64,000 nucleotides of DNA, taken from positions 15,235 to 79,234 of the forward strand of contig JAHREW010000021.1 in assembly GCA_020883125.1 (NCBI GenBank), given 5' to 3'. Shown here in pieces: positions 35,766 to 45,478 of this stretch. The position numbers were made by a program, and so were the translations under genes. A model generated the notes under the pieces. The model had not been told where the DNA came from, made no database searches, and was given only the letters and a program-made list of their open reading frames with translations. Each line of letters opens with the position of its first letter. Position 1 is the first letter of the stretch. This stretch comes from Microcoleus sp. CAWBG506. GTDB lineage: Bacteria > Cyanobacteriota > Cyanobacteriia > Cyanobacteriales > Microcoleaceae.

Positions 35766-36650
35766 ATGTCTAATTTTGGGGATGCTGTGAACATAGATCT
35801 ATTATTGCGCGATCGCACGGCAATTCTGGCCACCATGCACCAAAAAGAACGGGTGATGGCTCCGATTTTGGAGCGGGAATTAGGCGTCAAAATCCTCGTA
35901 CCTGCGGATTTAGACACAGACTCCTTTGGCACTTTTACCAGAGAAGTTAAACGCTTAGGAACTCAAATAGAAGCGGTGCGATTAAAAGCGGCAACTGCTC
36001 TGGATATTGCCGGGGAAACTCTGGCCTTCGCCAGCGAAGGTAGCTTCGGCCCTCATCCGGCAATGCCCTATCTACCTGCTAATCGAGAAATTGTGATTTT
36101 ATTAGATAGAGAACACAATCTCGAACTGATTGGCGAATCTTTATCAGTGGAAACTAACTACAGTCATCAGTTAGTTTCCAGTGTAGAAGAAGCGCAAGTT
36201 TTTGCTAAGAAAGTTGGATTTCCCGAACACGCTCTGGTGGTTGTAGCTGGTGATGTGGCTACAGGTAATGGCGAAATTGTCAAGGGAATAGTTACAGAAA
36301 AAGATGTGGTTGATGCTGTTAGCGCTGGTATCAACAAATCAGCCAGTGGTAAAGTTCATGTCGAAACAGATATGCGGGCGATGTACAATCCAACTCGGAT
36401 GGAAAATATCGCAAAGGCCACTCTTGATTTAGTCAAAAAATTTTACCAATTCTGCCCGGAGTGCGGTTGGCCGGGATTTGATTGTGTCGAAAATAAAATA
36501 GGGTTGCCCTGCGGACTGTGCTATTTTCCGACTCAGCTAGTGCGATCGACAATTTATCAATGCAAAGCTTGCGGTTATCGTCAAGAAAAACTATTTCCAG
36601 AGGGCAGAGAAACTGCCGATCCGGCCCAGTGCCAATATTGTAACCCCTGA
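35766..36650 (+). CDS. Conserved zinc-ribbon protein (DUF6671-like)
   Basis: This 294-residue protein has an N-terminal domain (~10-220) with RTAILATMHQKERVMAPILE and EGSFGPHPAMPYLPANREIV, and a C-terminal Cys-rich part. The four CxxC pairs (CPEC, CGLC, CKAC, CQYC) suggest one or two zinc ribbons. It is conserved in cyanobacteria and other bacteria; I know no function. The 3-bp gap to the SMR-like gene suggests co-transcription. Confidence 0.8.
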   Translation: MSNFGDAVNIDLLLRDRTAILATMHQKERVMAPILERELGVKILVPADLDTDSFGTFTREVKRLGTQIEAVRLKAATALDIAGETLAFASEGSFGPHPAMPYLPANREIVILLDREHNLELIGESLSVETNYSHQLVSSVEEAQVFAKKVGFPEHALVVVAGDVATGNGEIVKGIVTEKDVVDAVSAGINKSASGKVHVETDMRAMYNPTRMENIAKATLDLVKKFYQFCPECGWPGFDCVENKIGLPCGLCYFPTQLVRSTIYQCKACGYRQEKLFPEGRETADPAQCQYCNP

Positions 36651-36720
36651 ACAAACCAGATGTTCAACCTCAGAAATAATATCAATTCGGGCTGCACTCA
36701 GACACGATTTTTGACTGTTA

Positions 36721-36850
36721 ATATCAATTCCGGTTGTATCGGAATGATTTAACCGCGAAGGCGCGTTCGGCGAAGCCGTTCCCGTAGGGTAGGACGCGAA
36801 GCAAGAGAAGAGAGAGTTTAATACAGGACCATGAAGAGAGGATTTTATAT
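36721..36850 (+). repeat. Interspersed repeat, 'CGCGAAGGCGC' family, plus orientation
   Basis: Same order as the copy at 10571-10678: CAATTCCGGTTGTATCGG, TTAACCGCGAAGGCGC, GAGAGAGTTTAATACAGGAC, GAAGAGAGGATTT. It has an extra segment (TTCGGCGAAGCCGTTCCCG) with a small palindrome. It lies between the zinc-ribbon gene and the psbA terminator. Confidence 0.75.
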
Positions 36851-36878
36851 AACTGATGATTTAAAAAAAAGACCAAAC

Positions 36879-36910
36879 AAAAAGCGCCCCTATTTCTAGG
36901 AGCGCTTTTC
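36879..36910 (-). terminator. psbA transcription terminator
   Basis: On the minus strand a GC-rich hairpin (AAAAGCGCTCC with GGGGCGCTTTTT, loop TAGAAATA) ends in Ts, 20 bp after the psbA stop. Its symmetry means it could also stop plus-strand transcripts. Confidence 0.8.
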
Positions 36911-36929
36911 GTTTATCTCAAGTTAAAAA

Positions 36930-38012
36930 TTAACCGTTGATAGAAGGAGCAACCATTGCTACTGGTGTGGTTTCACCAGCGGCCAAGTCGAGTGGGAAGT
37001 TGTGAGCGTTGCGCTCGTGCATTACTTCCATACCCAAGTTAGCGCGGTTGATGACATCAGCCCATGTATTGATGACACGACCTTGAGAGTCGATAATCGA
37101 TTGGTTGAAGTTGAAACCGTTCAAGTTGAAAGCCATTGTGGAAATACCTAGTGCTGTGAACCAGATACCGACAACTGGCCATGCGCCTAACAAGAAGTGC
37201 AAAGAACGGCTGTTGTTGAAAGAAGCGTATTGGAAAATCAAACGACCGAAGTAGCCGTGGGCTGCAACGATGTTGTAGGTTTCTTCTTCTTGACCGAATT
37301 TGTAACCGTAGTTTTGCGATTCGGTTTCGGTTGTTTCACGAACCAAGGAAGATGTTACCAAGGAACCGTGCATGGCGGAGAACAAAGAACCACCGAAGAC
37401 ACCGGCAACTCCCAACATATGGAAGGGGTGCATCAGGATGTTGTGCTCAGCTTGGAACACGATCATGAAGTTGAATGTGCCGGAGATACCCAAAGGCATA
37501 CCGTCGGAGAATGAACCTTGACCGATTGGGTAGATCAAGAATACTGCGGTAGCTGCTGCAACTGGTGCAGAGTAGGCTACGCAAATCCAAGGACGCATAC
37601 CTAAGCGGTAGGACAGTTCCCATTCACGACCCATGTAGCAGAAAATGCCGATCAGGAAGTGAAAGATTACCAGTTGGTAAGGGCCGCCGTTGTACAACCA
37701 CTCATCGAGGGAAGCTGCTTCCCAGATTGGGTAGAAGTGAAGACCGATCGCGTTGGATGAAGGAACAACAGCACCTGTGATGATGTTGTTACCGAACATC
37801 AAGGAACCTGCAACTGGTTCGCGAATACCATCGATGTCTACAGGAGGTGCACCAATGAAGGCGACGATGTAGCAGATGGTGGCGCTTAGTAGTGTTGGAA
37901 TCATCAAGACGCCGAACCAACCGATATAAATGCGGTTGTCTGTGCTTGTGACCCATTCACAAAAGCGTTCCCAGACATTGGCGCTATCGCGCTGTTGTAA
38001 GGTGGTTGTCAT
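36930..38012 (-). CDS. psbA: Photosystem II D1 protein, Glu130 form
   Basis: This is the D1 reaction-centre subunit, which binds P680, pheophytin, the manganese cluster and QB in the thylakoid membrane. It is full length at 360 residues from the ATG at 38012. Key residues are present: Glu130 in YMGREWEL, Tyr161 (YZ), Asp170, His190, His198 (chlorophyll ligand), and the C-terminal processing site after Ala344 (LDLA-AGE). Glu130 marks the high-light/standard D1 type, whereas D1:1 of Synechococcus has Gln130. An in-frame ATG ten codons upstream (38042) is not used in the family. Promoter and terminator are both visible, so it is a single-gene transcript. Confidence 0.98.
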   Translation of the reverse strand: MTTTLQQRDSANVWERFCEWVTSTDNRIYIGWFGVLMIPTLLSATICYIVAFIGAPPVDIDGIREPVAGSLMFGNNIITGAVVPSSNAIGLHFYPIWEAASLDEWLYNGGPYQLVIFHFLIGIFCYMGREWELSYRLGMRPWICVAYSAPVAAATAVFLIYPIGQGSFSDGMPLGISGTFNFMIVFQAEHNILMHPFHMLGVAGVFGGSLFSAMHGSLVTSSLVRETTETESQNYGYKFGQEEETYNIVAAHGYFGRLIFQYASFNNSRSLHFLLGAWPVVGIWFTALGISTMAFNLNGFNFNQSIIDSQGRVINTWADVINRANLGMEVMHERNAHNFPLDLAAGETTPVAMVAPSING

Positions 38013-38061
38013 GGTTTTATGATTGCTGTATTTGGTTGTCAATGTTCAGATGATGTCTCTA

Positions 38062-38090
38062 TTATTACGGCTATCACTACGATTTGTAAA
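38062..38090 (-). promoter_or_regulatory. Putative psbA sigma-70-type promoter
   Basis: On the minus strand TTTACA (38090-38085) and TAATAA (38067-38062) are separated by 17 bp. The TTTACA -35 is typical of cyanobacterial psbA genes. Transcription would start near 38055, giving a leader of about 43 bases. Confidence 0.6.
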
Positions 38091-38673
38091 GGGGTGTAAC
38101 GACAGTTAAACTGATGACGATTATAAGCTGGGCTTATGTAGGGGATTCGGAGAGTGGGAGATGGGGAAATCGGCTCTCTCGTAGTTATGGTGATAAGTAA
38201 TGCTTATAGTTGAGCAAAATCAAGGGTTTGAGCTTTCATGATTATATTTAGTATCGCTTGCTACATTTTACCCAAAGATCTGAGAGAGCCGACCCGTTGG
38301 CTAGTTCAAAGTCTAAGGGTGGGAGGGGAGCAAGCTCAGCTTTTTTGTACACGATCGCAGGTTGTGATGCACGGGTTTTGACCTGTTCTACCTGTTTATC
38401 TTGCACTTTATTGACTCTCGATCGCGCGATCGCGTAACCCAGGCAAAGTAACACGCGATCGATATATTCAGCAAGTCCTAACTAGGGAAAATCGCCTTAG
38501 TCCAGAACCACCTCCCAGTAAGGCTTTAAATCGTTACACGTTATAGGCAGTGTTGTGTATTTGTTGTGCGAAACAAAATGCGAAACAAAGGCACAACAAA
38601 TAAGGTTTGAGCCGCTCTCTACTTTTCAGTAAAGAACGGATAAAAACAGTTGGTGTGTATAGGTTTTAGTGAA
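38091..38673. other. Intergenic stretch upstream of psbA
   Basis: The only frame of note (minus, 38454-38248, GTG start) has no ribosome-binding site and no recognisable family, so it is not called. I see nothing else besides HIP1-like GATCGC sites. Confidence 0.5.
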
Positions 38674-38747
38674 CGGGTACGGTAGGACTCGAACCTACGG
38701 CTCGCTGCTTAGAAGGCAGCTACTCTATCCACCTGAGTTACGCACCC
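38674..38747 (-). tRNA. tRNA-Arg (anticodon TCT)
   Basis: The 74-base gene folds into a cloverleaf: acceptor GGGTGCG with CGTACCC (one G-T pair), D-arm, anticodon arm GCTGC-CTTCTAA-GCAGC giving anticodon TCT, and T-arm with GTTCGAGTC. The discriminator base is G, and CCA is not encoded. Confidence 0.95.
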
Positions 38748-39046
38748 AAATCAAAAAACAGAAATTTAGCTAGAATTTGGCTAACAGGAGTATTGTATCG
38801 TGACAGTGTGCGATCGGGCAAGTAAACATTTCACAAAAGTCTAAATAGACTGCCAAGGCAATAGCATGATAGTTAATTTACAATAAAAGCCGATCGCAGG
38901 ACAACAACTGAGGTAAGGTGTAGAGATGAGTTGGAATGCAGCTCAAAAACAACCGATCCAAATCGTCCACCAATAGAAATACTGGTCACAGACTATTATT
39001 ATCAAGCACAGCACCTCGGCCATGACAGGAGTCAAATCGCAGTGTC

Positions 39047-39721
39047 ATGTTTATTCTGAAACGGCAGGATGTTGAAATCACCAATTTTCAACACCCAAAA
39101 CGGGATCAGCAAATCCCTATTCTCAATTATCAGGGGCAGACGTTCCGCCTAATCAGCGCTTTCAACGGCAAACAAGCTGAAGACGCTAGAGCCTTGTGGC
39201 GGGACTTAACCGACAACAAAGGCAAAGCCTGCGTTCTGCTGGAAGAGCCGGATAGATATAGCGTCTGGGGAAAAGTTCGTCTAGACCAGCTTGTCGCTGA
39301 AGAAGCGACAGGTAATGACGCAGCAAAACCACCCCTGTTCGCACAGGGTTGTTTACTGCTTCTCCAAGCTGTTTACTTTGATGTAGAAGACCTCCTAGGG
39401 GCAAGGCAAGCCACATCGTTTCAGAAAGATATCGCCAAGGTATTTCAACAGGGAAACTTCCCCCAGGCAGACTCCCCTGATGCGATCAAAAATTGGCTCA
39501 CCGTTAGCCCCTTAAAAGGTCTGAAGCTACCCCCTTGGCAAGAGCAGCATCTTAAGACATTGTTACAAGAGCTGCACCGCTTGGGGAAATCATATTTTGG
39601 CAATACCGACTTTGCTGAGGGAGTGAGGGACGTGCTGGAAGATATGCCAACACAGGAGCGGAATCAGTTTATCGATTGGCTCAAACAATCGGCCCTCAAC
39701 AAATTGTGGATCGCAGGCTAA
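39047..39721 (+). CDS. Conserved cyanobacterial protein (Npun_F0813-like)
   Basis: This 224-residue soluble protein starts MFILKRQDVEITNFQHPKRD and continues with RALWRDLTDNKGKACVLLEE and YSVWGKVR. It resembles a cyanobacteria-restricted family that I know as Npun_F0813-type; that link is from memory. No enzyme motif is seen. Function unknown. The 300 bp upstream, after the tRNA gene, contain no other gene. Confidence 0.75.
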   Translation: MFILKRQDVEITNFQHPKRDQQIPILNYQGQTFRLISAFNGKQAEDARALWRDLTDNKGKACVLLEEPDRYSVWGKVRLDQLVAEEATGNDAAKPPLFAQGCLLLLQAVYFDVEDLLGARQATSFQKDIAKVFQQGNFPQADSPDAIKNWLTVSPLKGLKLPPWQEQHLKTLLQELHRLGKSYFGNTDFAEGVRDVLEDMPTQERNQFIDWLKQSALNKLWIAG

Positions 39722-40110
39722 AAATTTTAGACAATTGCTTAGACAATTGGGAAATACTGAAGACCGGGATCTAAATGCGGCAAAAAATATCGAAGGATGG
39801 TTTGCGGGAATTTTGATTCCGATTCCTTCGGAGCGAACGGCAAGCTCTGCCGAGATTGCTTGTGGAGTAGACTAATTTCTCTTGATTCATCTGGAGACTA
39901 CAAAGCAAGAAGTAAACAGCAAGCCTGTTCAGTTAACCCTGTTCAGGATTTGCATAGGTTTTACAGAGCAGCTTAGACAATTGCAGTGTAGGCGGTACGC
40001 GATATGTAGCTGGGATTACCAACTTGTATTTGCGACCAAATTGTTAATTCGGTTTGGGTGCCACCTACTCTCTGGCAATTGAACTGCTAGTTAGGTCTTT
40101 TGGAATCCCT
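39722..40110. other. Intergenic stretch without a supported gene
   Basis: A short frame at 39882-40082 has no motif or ribosome-binding site. No repeats or RNA genes are recognised. Confidence 0.45.
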
Positions 40111-41172
40111 ATGAGTAGCACTTCAGAAAAGTCATCTACATCTGCATCTTTATTGTCAGCTCAGACCCTAGTCATTCTAGGCATTGTCTGGGCTGTGATG
40201 GCGCTGCTGTTTTTTTTACTGTTCAGCGTTCCCCTGTCCCAAGAAGAGGGCTTGCCTCTTTGGTACTCGATCGGCACTTATATTTTTGAATGCGGGGCCT
40301 ACCTCGGAGCAGCAATAGTGTGTTTTAGAAACTGGAAAAGTCCTCAAATGGCTAGCGGACGCAACGTCTGGCTGGGCATTGGTTTGGGGATGCTGTTCTA
40401 CTTTATCGCCGGGGTGCTATTTGGCATTTGGGAGCTTTATTTTGAGGTCAGCCCGGATGTGTCCCCAGCAGATGCCTTCTATCTAGGCAGCTACGTGGTG
40501 CTAATTGGCGGCATGGTGATAGCTGTTACCTCCAAGCGGCTGAATCTAGAAATTTGGCAATGGGGTCTGTTATCGGCAATAGCTGCCTTGGGTATTGTGA
40601 TAGCTATCTGGGTGGCAGCACCTGACTCTTGGAGGGCACAGCTAGGACTAGGGTCGGCATCGACTCAGGAAGTAGCGACACAAACTGCACCAAACTCAAC
40701 TAAATCAAAAGCGAAAGCTCCTGCTTTGAAAGACTCGTCTACCTCACAGGCTGGATCGACCTCCCCTGTGGCTAAGTCGGCACCAGAGGAGACAGAATCA
40801 GCAGAAACTAAAGCTCCTGCATGGGTGATGGCACTAGACAAGCAACTGTCACCCTATGCCTATGCCATCAATCTGTTTTACATTGTGGGGGACGTTTTTC
40901 TACTGATTATTGCGACAGCATTGCTGCTGGCATTTTGGGGAGGACGTTTTTCTCAATCTTGGCGGATGATTGCTGCTGCAACTTTTTCGCTGTACATCGC
41001 AGATATGTACTTTAAATGGCGTGATACTCAGGCTGAGGGTAGTTATCAAAGTGGCAGTTTGCTGGAAGTATTTTTTGTTTTCAGCGCCATCTTGTTCGGC
41101 ATAGGAGCTGTCCTAGAACATGATATCTCAACCCGTTCTCGCCAAAGCAGGCGCAGTAGGCGGGCTGCTTAA
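40111..41172 (+). CDS. Conserved multi-pass membrane protein
   Basis: This 353-residue protein has about eight membrane helices in two groups (~15-190 and ~250-340). A Ser/Thr/Ala/Lys-rich loop (TKSKAKAPALKDSSTSQAGS) separates them. Notable parts are WYSIGTYIFECGAYLGAA, FGIWELYFEVSPDVSPADAFYLGSY and a basic tail (RSRQSRRSRR). It looks like a known cyanobacterial hypothetical family, but I cannot name a function. The ATG at 40111 was chosen over a TTG 19 codons upstream. Confidence 0.75.
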   Translation: MSSTSEKSSTSASLLSAQTLVILGIVWAVMALLFFLLFSVPLSQEEGLPLWYSIGTYIFECGAYLGAAIVCFRNWKSPQMASGRNVWLGIGLGMLFYFIAGVLFGIWELYFEVSPDVSPADAFYLGSYVVLIGGMVIAVTSKRLNLEIWQWGLLSAIAALGIVIAIWVAAPDSWRAQLGLGSASTQEVATQTAPNSTKSKAKAPALKDSSTSQAGSTSPVAKSAPEETESAETKAPAWVMALDKQLSPYAYAINLFYIVGDVFLLIIATALLLAFWGGRFSQSWRMIAAATFSLYIADMYFKWRDTQAEGSYQSGSLLEVFFVFSAILFGIGAVLEHDISTRSRQSRRSRRAA

Positions 41173-41311
41173 GGATTTGATATTTGAGGATTGTTGGCCA
41201 ACTTTTTGGATACAAAAGCTTTGTAGCCCTGGCCAACATTTCTCAGATTCAAATTCAGTTCGTTGGCCTTTAGCCTGCCCTTGAACAAGTCTTTTTGCTG
41301 GAAAACTTGGC

Positions 41312-42295
41312 ATGACGCCCACTAAACTCTCCGATTCAGATAAGCGCGAAATCATCAGGCTGTACCGACAGTCGGACGAGAACACCATCACTCTGGCAAA
41401 GCACTACGGGGTCAGCACTTCTACAGTCAGACGCATTCTTCTGAGTGCTTTGTCAGAGCGGGAATACGAATCTTTAGTCCAGCAAAAACAAAAGCGTTTA
41501 CCCGATCGCCCCATTATTTCTCAAGATACACCCATGAAAGTGGACTCGTCCTCCTCTGTAAGTGACTCCTATCCTTTATCTCCAACTGTTGCCCCATCAA
41601 TGCCCACCAATTTGAGACAGAGAATCCCAAAGCCTTCTTTATCAGCATCCTCGCCAGTTGCTGACATGGGGGAGCAAGGTCATCTTTACTCAGATTTGGA
41701 TGTTGCTGGCGCATCGGAAGTCAGGCACCAGAATCCTGTCGATCGCAGTGACTACGTGGATCTGACTGGGGAATTAAAGGTAATAGTGCCAGCAGAAGGA
41801 GTTCTCGGAGGTGAAGATTTTCGGGATTTCGACGAGGATGAGGATGATTTAGATGAGGATGATTTAGATGATGATTTAGACGACTTCGACGGCGAGGATG
41901 TCGATGAGGATGACTGTCTGTTAGAAGCAAGTTTGCTAGGTTTGCGATCGTCGGGTGACTCGCTCCAGTTTCGGGGACACACCCTGATTCAAATTTTACC
42001 TTTTAGTCTCGCGCCTGTTCCTAAAATTTGTTATTTGGTAGTCGATCGATCTGGGGAATTAATCACTAGACCTTTGAAAGCATTTGGCGAACTGGGTCAA
42101 ATTCCTCCCGAAGAATTGCGCGAGAAAACTTTGCCCGTTTTTGACAACCACCGAGTAGCTAAGCGATTTGCTACTCGCCACCAAAGAGTTTTGAAGATTC
42201 CTGATGGCAAGATGCTACAAAAAACAGCACCTTATTTGCAAGCTAAGGGAATTACGAGACTGTTGATTGAAGGTCAGGTTTACTGCTCGATCTAA
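41312..42295 (+). CDS. Helix-turn-helix protein with acidic linker, cyanobacterial
   Basis: This 327-residue protein has an N-terminal HTH (SDSDKREIIRLYRQSDENTI, then AKHYGVSTSTVRRILLSAL) like the recognition part of resolvase/transposase-type regulators. A Ser/Pro-rich linker and a run of Asp/Glu (~165-195) follow. The C-terminal domain (~200-327) contains FRGHTLIQILPFSLAPVPKICYLVVDRSGELI. It appears to be a DNA-binding protein of unknown target. It lies 139 bp downstream of the membrane-protein gene on the same strand. Confidence 0.75.
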   Translation: MTPTKLSDSDKREIIRLYRQSDENTITLAKHYGVSTSTVRRILLSALSEREYESLVQQKQKRLPDRPIISQDTPMKVDSSSSVSDSYPLSPTVAPSMPTNLRQRIPKPSLSASSPVADMGEQGHLYSDLDVAGASEVRHQNPVDRSDYVDLTGELKVIVPAEGVLGGEDFRDFDEDEDDLDEDDLDDDLDDFDGEDVDEDDCLLEASLLGLRSSGDSLQFRGHTLIQILPFSLAPVPKICYLVVDRSGELITRPLKAFGELGQIPPEELREKTLPVFDNHRVAKRFATRHQRVLKIPDGKMLQKTAPYLQAKGITRLLIEGQVYCSI

Positions 42296-42319
42296 CCTTT
42301 CTAATTTGAGCCAAAGTTA

Positions 42320-42577
42320 TCAGATATCTTCCTCTAGTTCGGCTCTGTCAGTAACGGGTCCTGAAGCCGAAATCATCCATAGTGGTTGGAGAATTGCACC
42401 TCCTAATATTCCCACACTCAGGCTGATAGCTAAGACTACTCCTACTGGCATTGGTATGGATTGGAACAAGGTAAAGTTTAGGGATACTGGCGTGGCGTTT
42501 TGGACGGAGATAATGCCGATCGCGCTGACCAAAATTGCTAGTAAAAAACTAATGGCTAGTAAGGGAATTGTTTTCAT
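42320..42577 (-). CDS. LapA-domain (DUF1049) membrane protein
   Basis: This 85-residue protein has two membrane helices (LLAISFLLAILVSAIGIISVQ and VGVVLAISLSVGILGGAIL) flanking NATPVSLNFTLFQSIPMP, the usual LapA-domain layout. The tail is acidic. The ATG at 42577 gives the normal length. In E. coli the LapA family works with LapB in lipopolysaccharide control; the role in cyanobacteria is not established. Confidence 0.8.
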   Translation of the reverse strand: MKTIPLLAISFLLAILVSAIGIISVQNATPVSLNFTLFQSIPMPVGVVLAISLSVGILGGAILQPLWMISASGPVTDRAELEEDI

Positions 42578-42745
42578 AAAGTTGTTTTCATAAACGGTTG
42601 ACAAATTTATAATCAAGCTGATATACTTGCTTTATAATCTAAATCTGTCTCAAAATATTATTTTTGCAAATATCCGATTATTAAGTAGCATACCACAAGA
42701 GATTCGGAAAAGTCAAGGAAATATCCGAAATTTTGAGGATTTTTT

Positions 42746-43650
42746 TTACTTCACAAAAATTAAAATTTGCCAAACTACAACGAATCCAATTGTATTGCAA
42801 ATATATAATTTTTGGCCATCTAAACTAAATTGCATGAGTTTAATCTGGCCGACGTGCTGGCAATCTAACTCTGCGTCATGCTCAAAATCCCATAATTTGA
42901 CATTGAAACCATCAGCCCAAGCAAATATTGGTTTATGGGGATGAAAGGCGATCGCGGAAATAGCACTATTACTATACTCCAAACAAAGTGGAATTAATTT
43001 TTGGTCTTCACGCCACCACCAAAATTTGATTGTACCATCAATCTGATTGCCACTGGCGATGATTTCATCATCATAGCTAAATGCCAAAAAGCCTAGTATA
43101 TATGAATGGTGGAATGTCTTGAGCAACATTCCATCTGCAACTTGCCAGATTTGAATGCAGCCATAGTCATCACCGGCGGCTACAAATTTGGCATCTCGAC
43201 TAAAAGCAACTGCATAAGTCCAACCTTGAAAACCAGAGAATTGATACAGTTTCTCTCCTGATTTTAGGTTCCACAAATCAGCACCACTATAGTCACAGCA
43301 AGATAATAAATACTGACCGTCTAAACTAAAAACGATGTCATTTATGTAATAACCGCTATCTAGTATCTTGATTAATCGTCCAGTTTTGACTTCTTGCAAA
43401 GCGATTGCACCTTCCCTATTGCCGCCACTATTTTGCTGTCAGCGCTGAAAGCTATTTTAGTGACTTCGCCCTAGGTGTTTTCAAGTTCGTACAGTAAACT
43501 AAAAGTATCTTGGGATATATCCCAAAATTGAAGGCGATGTGGGGTTGTATTATGCTGGCAAAAGTCTGTACTTGCTATAATTTGGCAATCGGGGCTGAGA
43601 GCCCAAACAATTATCTGTCTATTATTTAATTCAAAGGCTTGAAAAAACAC
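42746..43650 (-). pseudogene. WD40-repeat protein gene broken by a stop and a frameshift
   Basis: From a GTG at 43650 the frame reads QIIVWALSPDCQIIAS and RLQFWDISQDTFSLLYELEN, typical of WD40 blades. It stops at a TAG (43473-43471), continues in the same frame (GEVTKIAFSADSKIVA), and then needs a frame change near 43400-43430. From there four to five more blades run to 42746 (WTYAVAFSRDAKFVAAGDD, IQIWQV). The intact downstream frame is 217 residues. Six or seven blades would have made a small beta-propeller. Loss of function is likely unless sequence errors explain both lesions. Confidence 0.75.
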
Positions 43651-43682
43651 AATATTAAGTAGACTAAAAAAACAGAATACTC

Positions 43683-43715
43683 AGATAGCCGACTTCTTAA
43701 AGAAATCGGCTATCT
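43683..43715. terminator. Hairpin after the phosphohexomutase gene
   Basis: AGATAGCCGA pairs with TCGGCTATCT around 13 bases, 17 bp beyond the stop of the gene at 43733-45166. A T-run occurs only further downstream on the minus strand, so terminator function is tentative. Confidence 0.5.
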
Positions 43716-43732
43716 CACGGCGATATTGAAGT

Positions 43733-45166
43733 TTAAACAGGTTCTAGCTGAGAAATTACCTGTTTCATGTGGGCGGCGATTTTGGCTTCTTTTTCCACAG
43801 AATTTGTTTCCATGTAAACCCGCATCAACGGTTCAGTCCCCGAAGGCCTTAAAAGTATCCAGCCGCCATCTTCCAGATAGAGTTTAATTCCGTCTTTGCG
43901 GCCGATTTCCTTGACGCCAATACCCGCTACTTCCGAGGGTGGGTGATTAGTGAAAGAGGCTAAAACTGCTGCTTTGTGGGCATCGTCGAGGTGCAAGTCA
44001 AGACGCTGGTTGTAGAGGGGGCCGTCGGCTTCGCGGATGGCTTCTTCCACTAGCTGAGAAAGGGGTTTTCCTTCGTAGGCGATCGCCTCTGCGACCAGCA
44101 TATCAGCCAAAATCCCATCTTTTTCGGGGATGTGCCCCAACACGCTCAAACCGCCGGATTCTTCGCCACCGATGAGTACCGCTGTTTCTCGCATTTTTTC
44201 GCCGATATATTTAAAACCGACGGCGGTTTCGTAGATTTTTAAACCATACTTGGCGGCCATATTGTCGAGTAAGTGGGTAGTGGCGACGGTACGGACGATC
44301 GCCCCTGTTAAGCCTTTATTCTTCACCAAGTGACGCGCTAGCAGCAACAGCACAGTGTTTGGAGTCAAGACATTGCCTAACTCGTCCACAATCCCAAAGC
44401 GATCGCTGTCGCCATCTGTCGCCAAGCCCAAATCCGCGGCATCTTTTTTAACAGATTCTACCAACTCAACCAACTGTTCGCCCTTGGGTTCGGGCATTCC
44501 ACCACCAAAGAGCACGTCGCGGTAGGTGTGAAAACTTTCCAAATCGCAACCGCAGTGTTCCAAAACCTCGTCTAGATAGCCACGAGAAGTGGAATAGAGG
44601 GCATCGTACTTGACTTTTAATTTAGCCGATCGAATCCGTTCTACATCGATCAAGGTATAGAGAAACTTGAGATATTCGGGTTTGGGATCGAAACTCGAAA
44701 TTTTATCGTTGTGGCTGCCTTTGGCTGGGGCATCAGACGCACCAGCAATATTTGCCACAATGGTATCAGTAATTTCCGGGGTAGCCGGGCCGGCGTAGTC
44801 GGGGATGTATTTGATGCCGCAATAAGGTGCGGGGTTGTGTGAAGCCGTGAACATCAGGGCTCCGGCGGAGTTTAAATGCTTGGCGCTGTAGGCAATAACT
44901 GGTGTGGGGCAATCGCGATCGACCAGTTTGACAGTCCACCCCAAATCTGCCAGTACCTCCGATGCAGTGCGGGCAAACTCGTCTGCCAGAAAACGGGTAT
45001 CGTAGGATACTAGCACTGGGCGGTCTTTGGTGTAAGCTGTTTCCAGATAACTGGCGATCGCCCGCGTCACTTTACGCACGTTAGCAAAAGTAAAGTCATG
45101 GGCTATCAGTCCCCGCCACCCGTCTGTTCCGAACTTGATTTCCGATGAATTGGTGCTACTGCTCAT
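43733..45166 (-). CDS. Phosphoglucomutase/phosphomannomutase family protein
   Basis: This 477-residue alpha-D-phosphohexomutase interconverts hexose 1- and 6-phosphates. The N-terminus has FGTDGWRGLI; the phosphoserine is Ser109 in TASHNP; the metal loop is DGDSDRFG; the sugar-binding loop is GGEESGG; and the phosphate-binding loop is RPSGTEP. AAAGGAG sits ten bases before the ATG at 45166. Substrate preference (glucose, mannose or glucosamine) is not clear from sequence. Confidence 0.93.
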   Translation of the reverse strand: MSSSTNSSEIKFGTDGWRGLIAHDFTFANVRKVTRAIASYLETAYTKDRPVLVSYDTRFLADEFARTASEVLADLGWTVKLVDRDCPTPVIAYSAKHLNSAGALMFTASHNPAPYCGIKYIPDYAGPATPEITDTIVANIAGASDAPAKGSHNDKISSFDPKPEYLKFLYTLIDVERIRSAKLKVKYDALYSTSRGYLDEVLEHCGCDLESFHTYRDVLFGGGMPEPKGEQLVELVESVKKDAADLGLATDGDSDRFGIVDELGNVLTPNTVLLLLARHLVKNKGLTGAIVRTVATTHLLDNMAAKYGLKIYETAVGFKYIGEKMRETAVLIGGEESGGLSVLGHIPEKDGILADMLVAEAIAYEGKPLSQLVEEAIREADGPLYNQRLDLHLDDAHKAAVLASFTNHPPSEVAGIGVKEIGRKDGIKLYLEDGGWILLRPSGTEPLMRVYMETNSVEKEAKIAAHMKQVISQLEPV

Positions 45167-45478
45167 GTTCGCCACTCCTTTTGATTTTATATGTAATTAA
45201 TCGTACTAGAAGGCTATGCTATCGAGGCCGATCGGCCGTGTACTTTTCCTACCCAGCGAGTACCTAGCTACTATAAGCTGCTACGCATCCTTATTTTCGA
45301 TCGCCCCGGAAAGATGGCATCTTTAACAGGACTTACCCACGGGGGTGAAATACCAGGTTGTTTCCTCAATATTTATCCAAAAAAGGACTATGTTGAGAAG
45401 AAACCAGATTTTGTGCATCCAGGACTATTTAACAAACTTGCAACTATGTCTCGATCGCATAAATCTGATTTAAATTGA
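45167..45478. other. Intergenic stretch upstream of the phosphohexomutase
   Basis: This holds the leader of the minus-strand gene and GACTTACCCACG-like sequence, possibly a degenerate relative of the TTACGCACG repeat ends at 23142. No gene is seen. Confidence 0.4.

Noticed and set aside
37197..37514. Plus-strand frame antisense to psbA
   Set aside because: An antisense shadow of a highly constrained gene; no start signal.
38248..38454. 68-residue minus-strand frame upstream of psbA
   Set aside because: GTG start without a ribosome-binding site and no family match I recognise.
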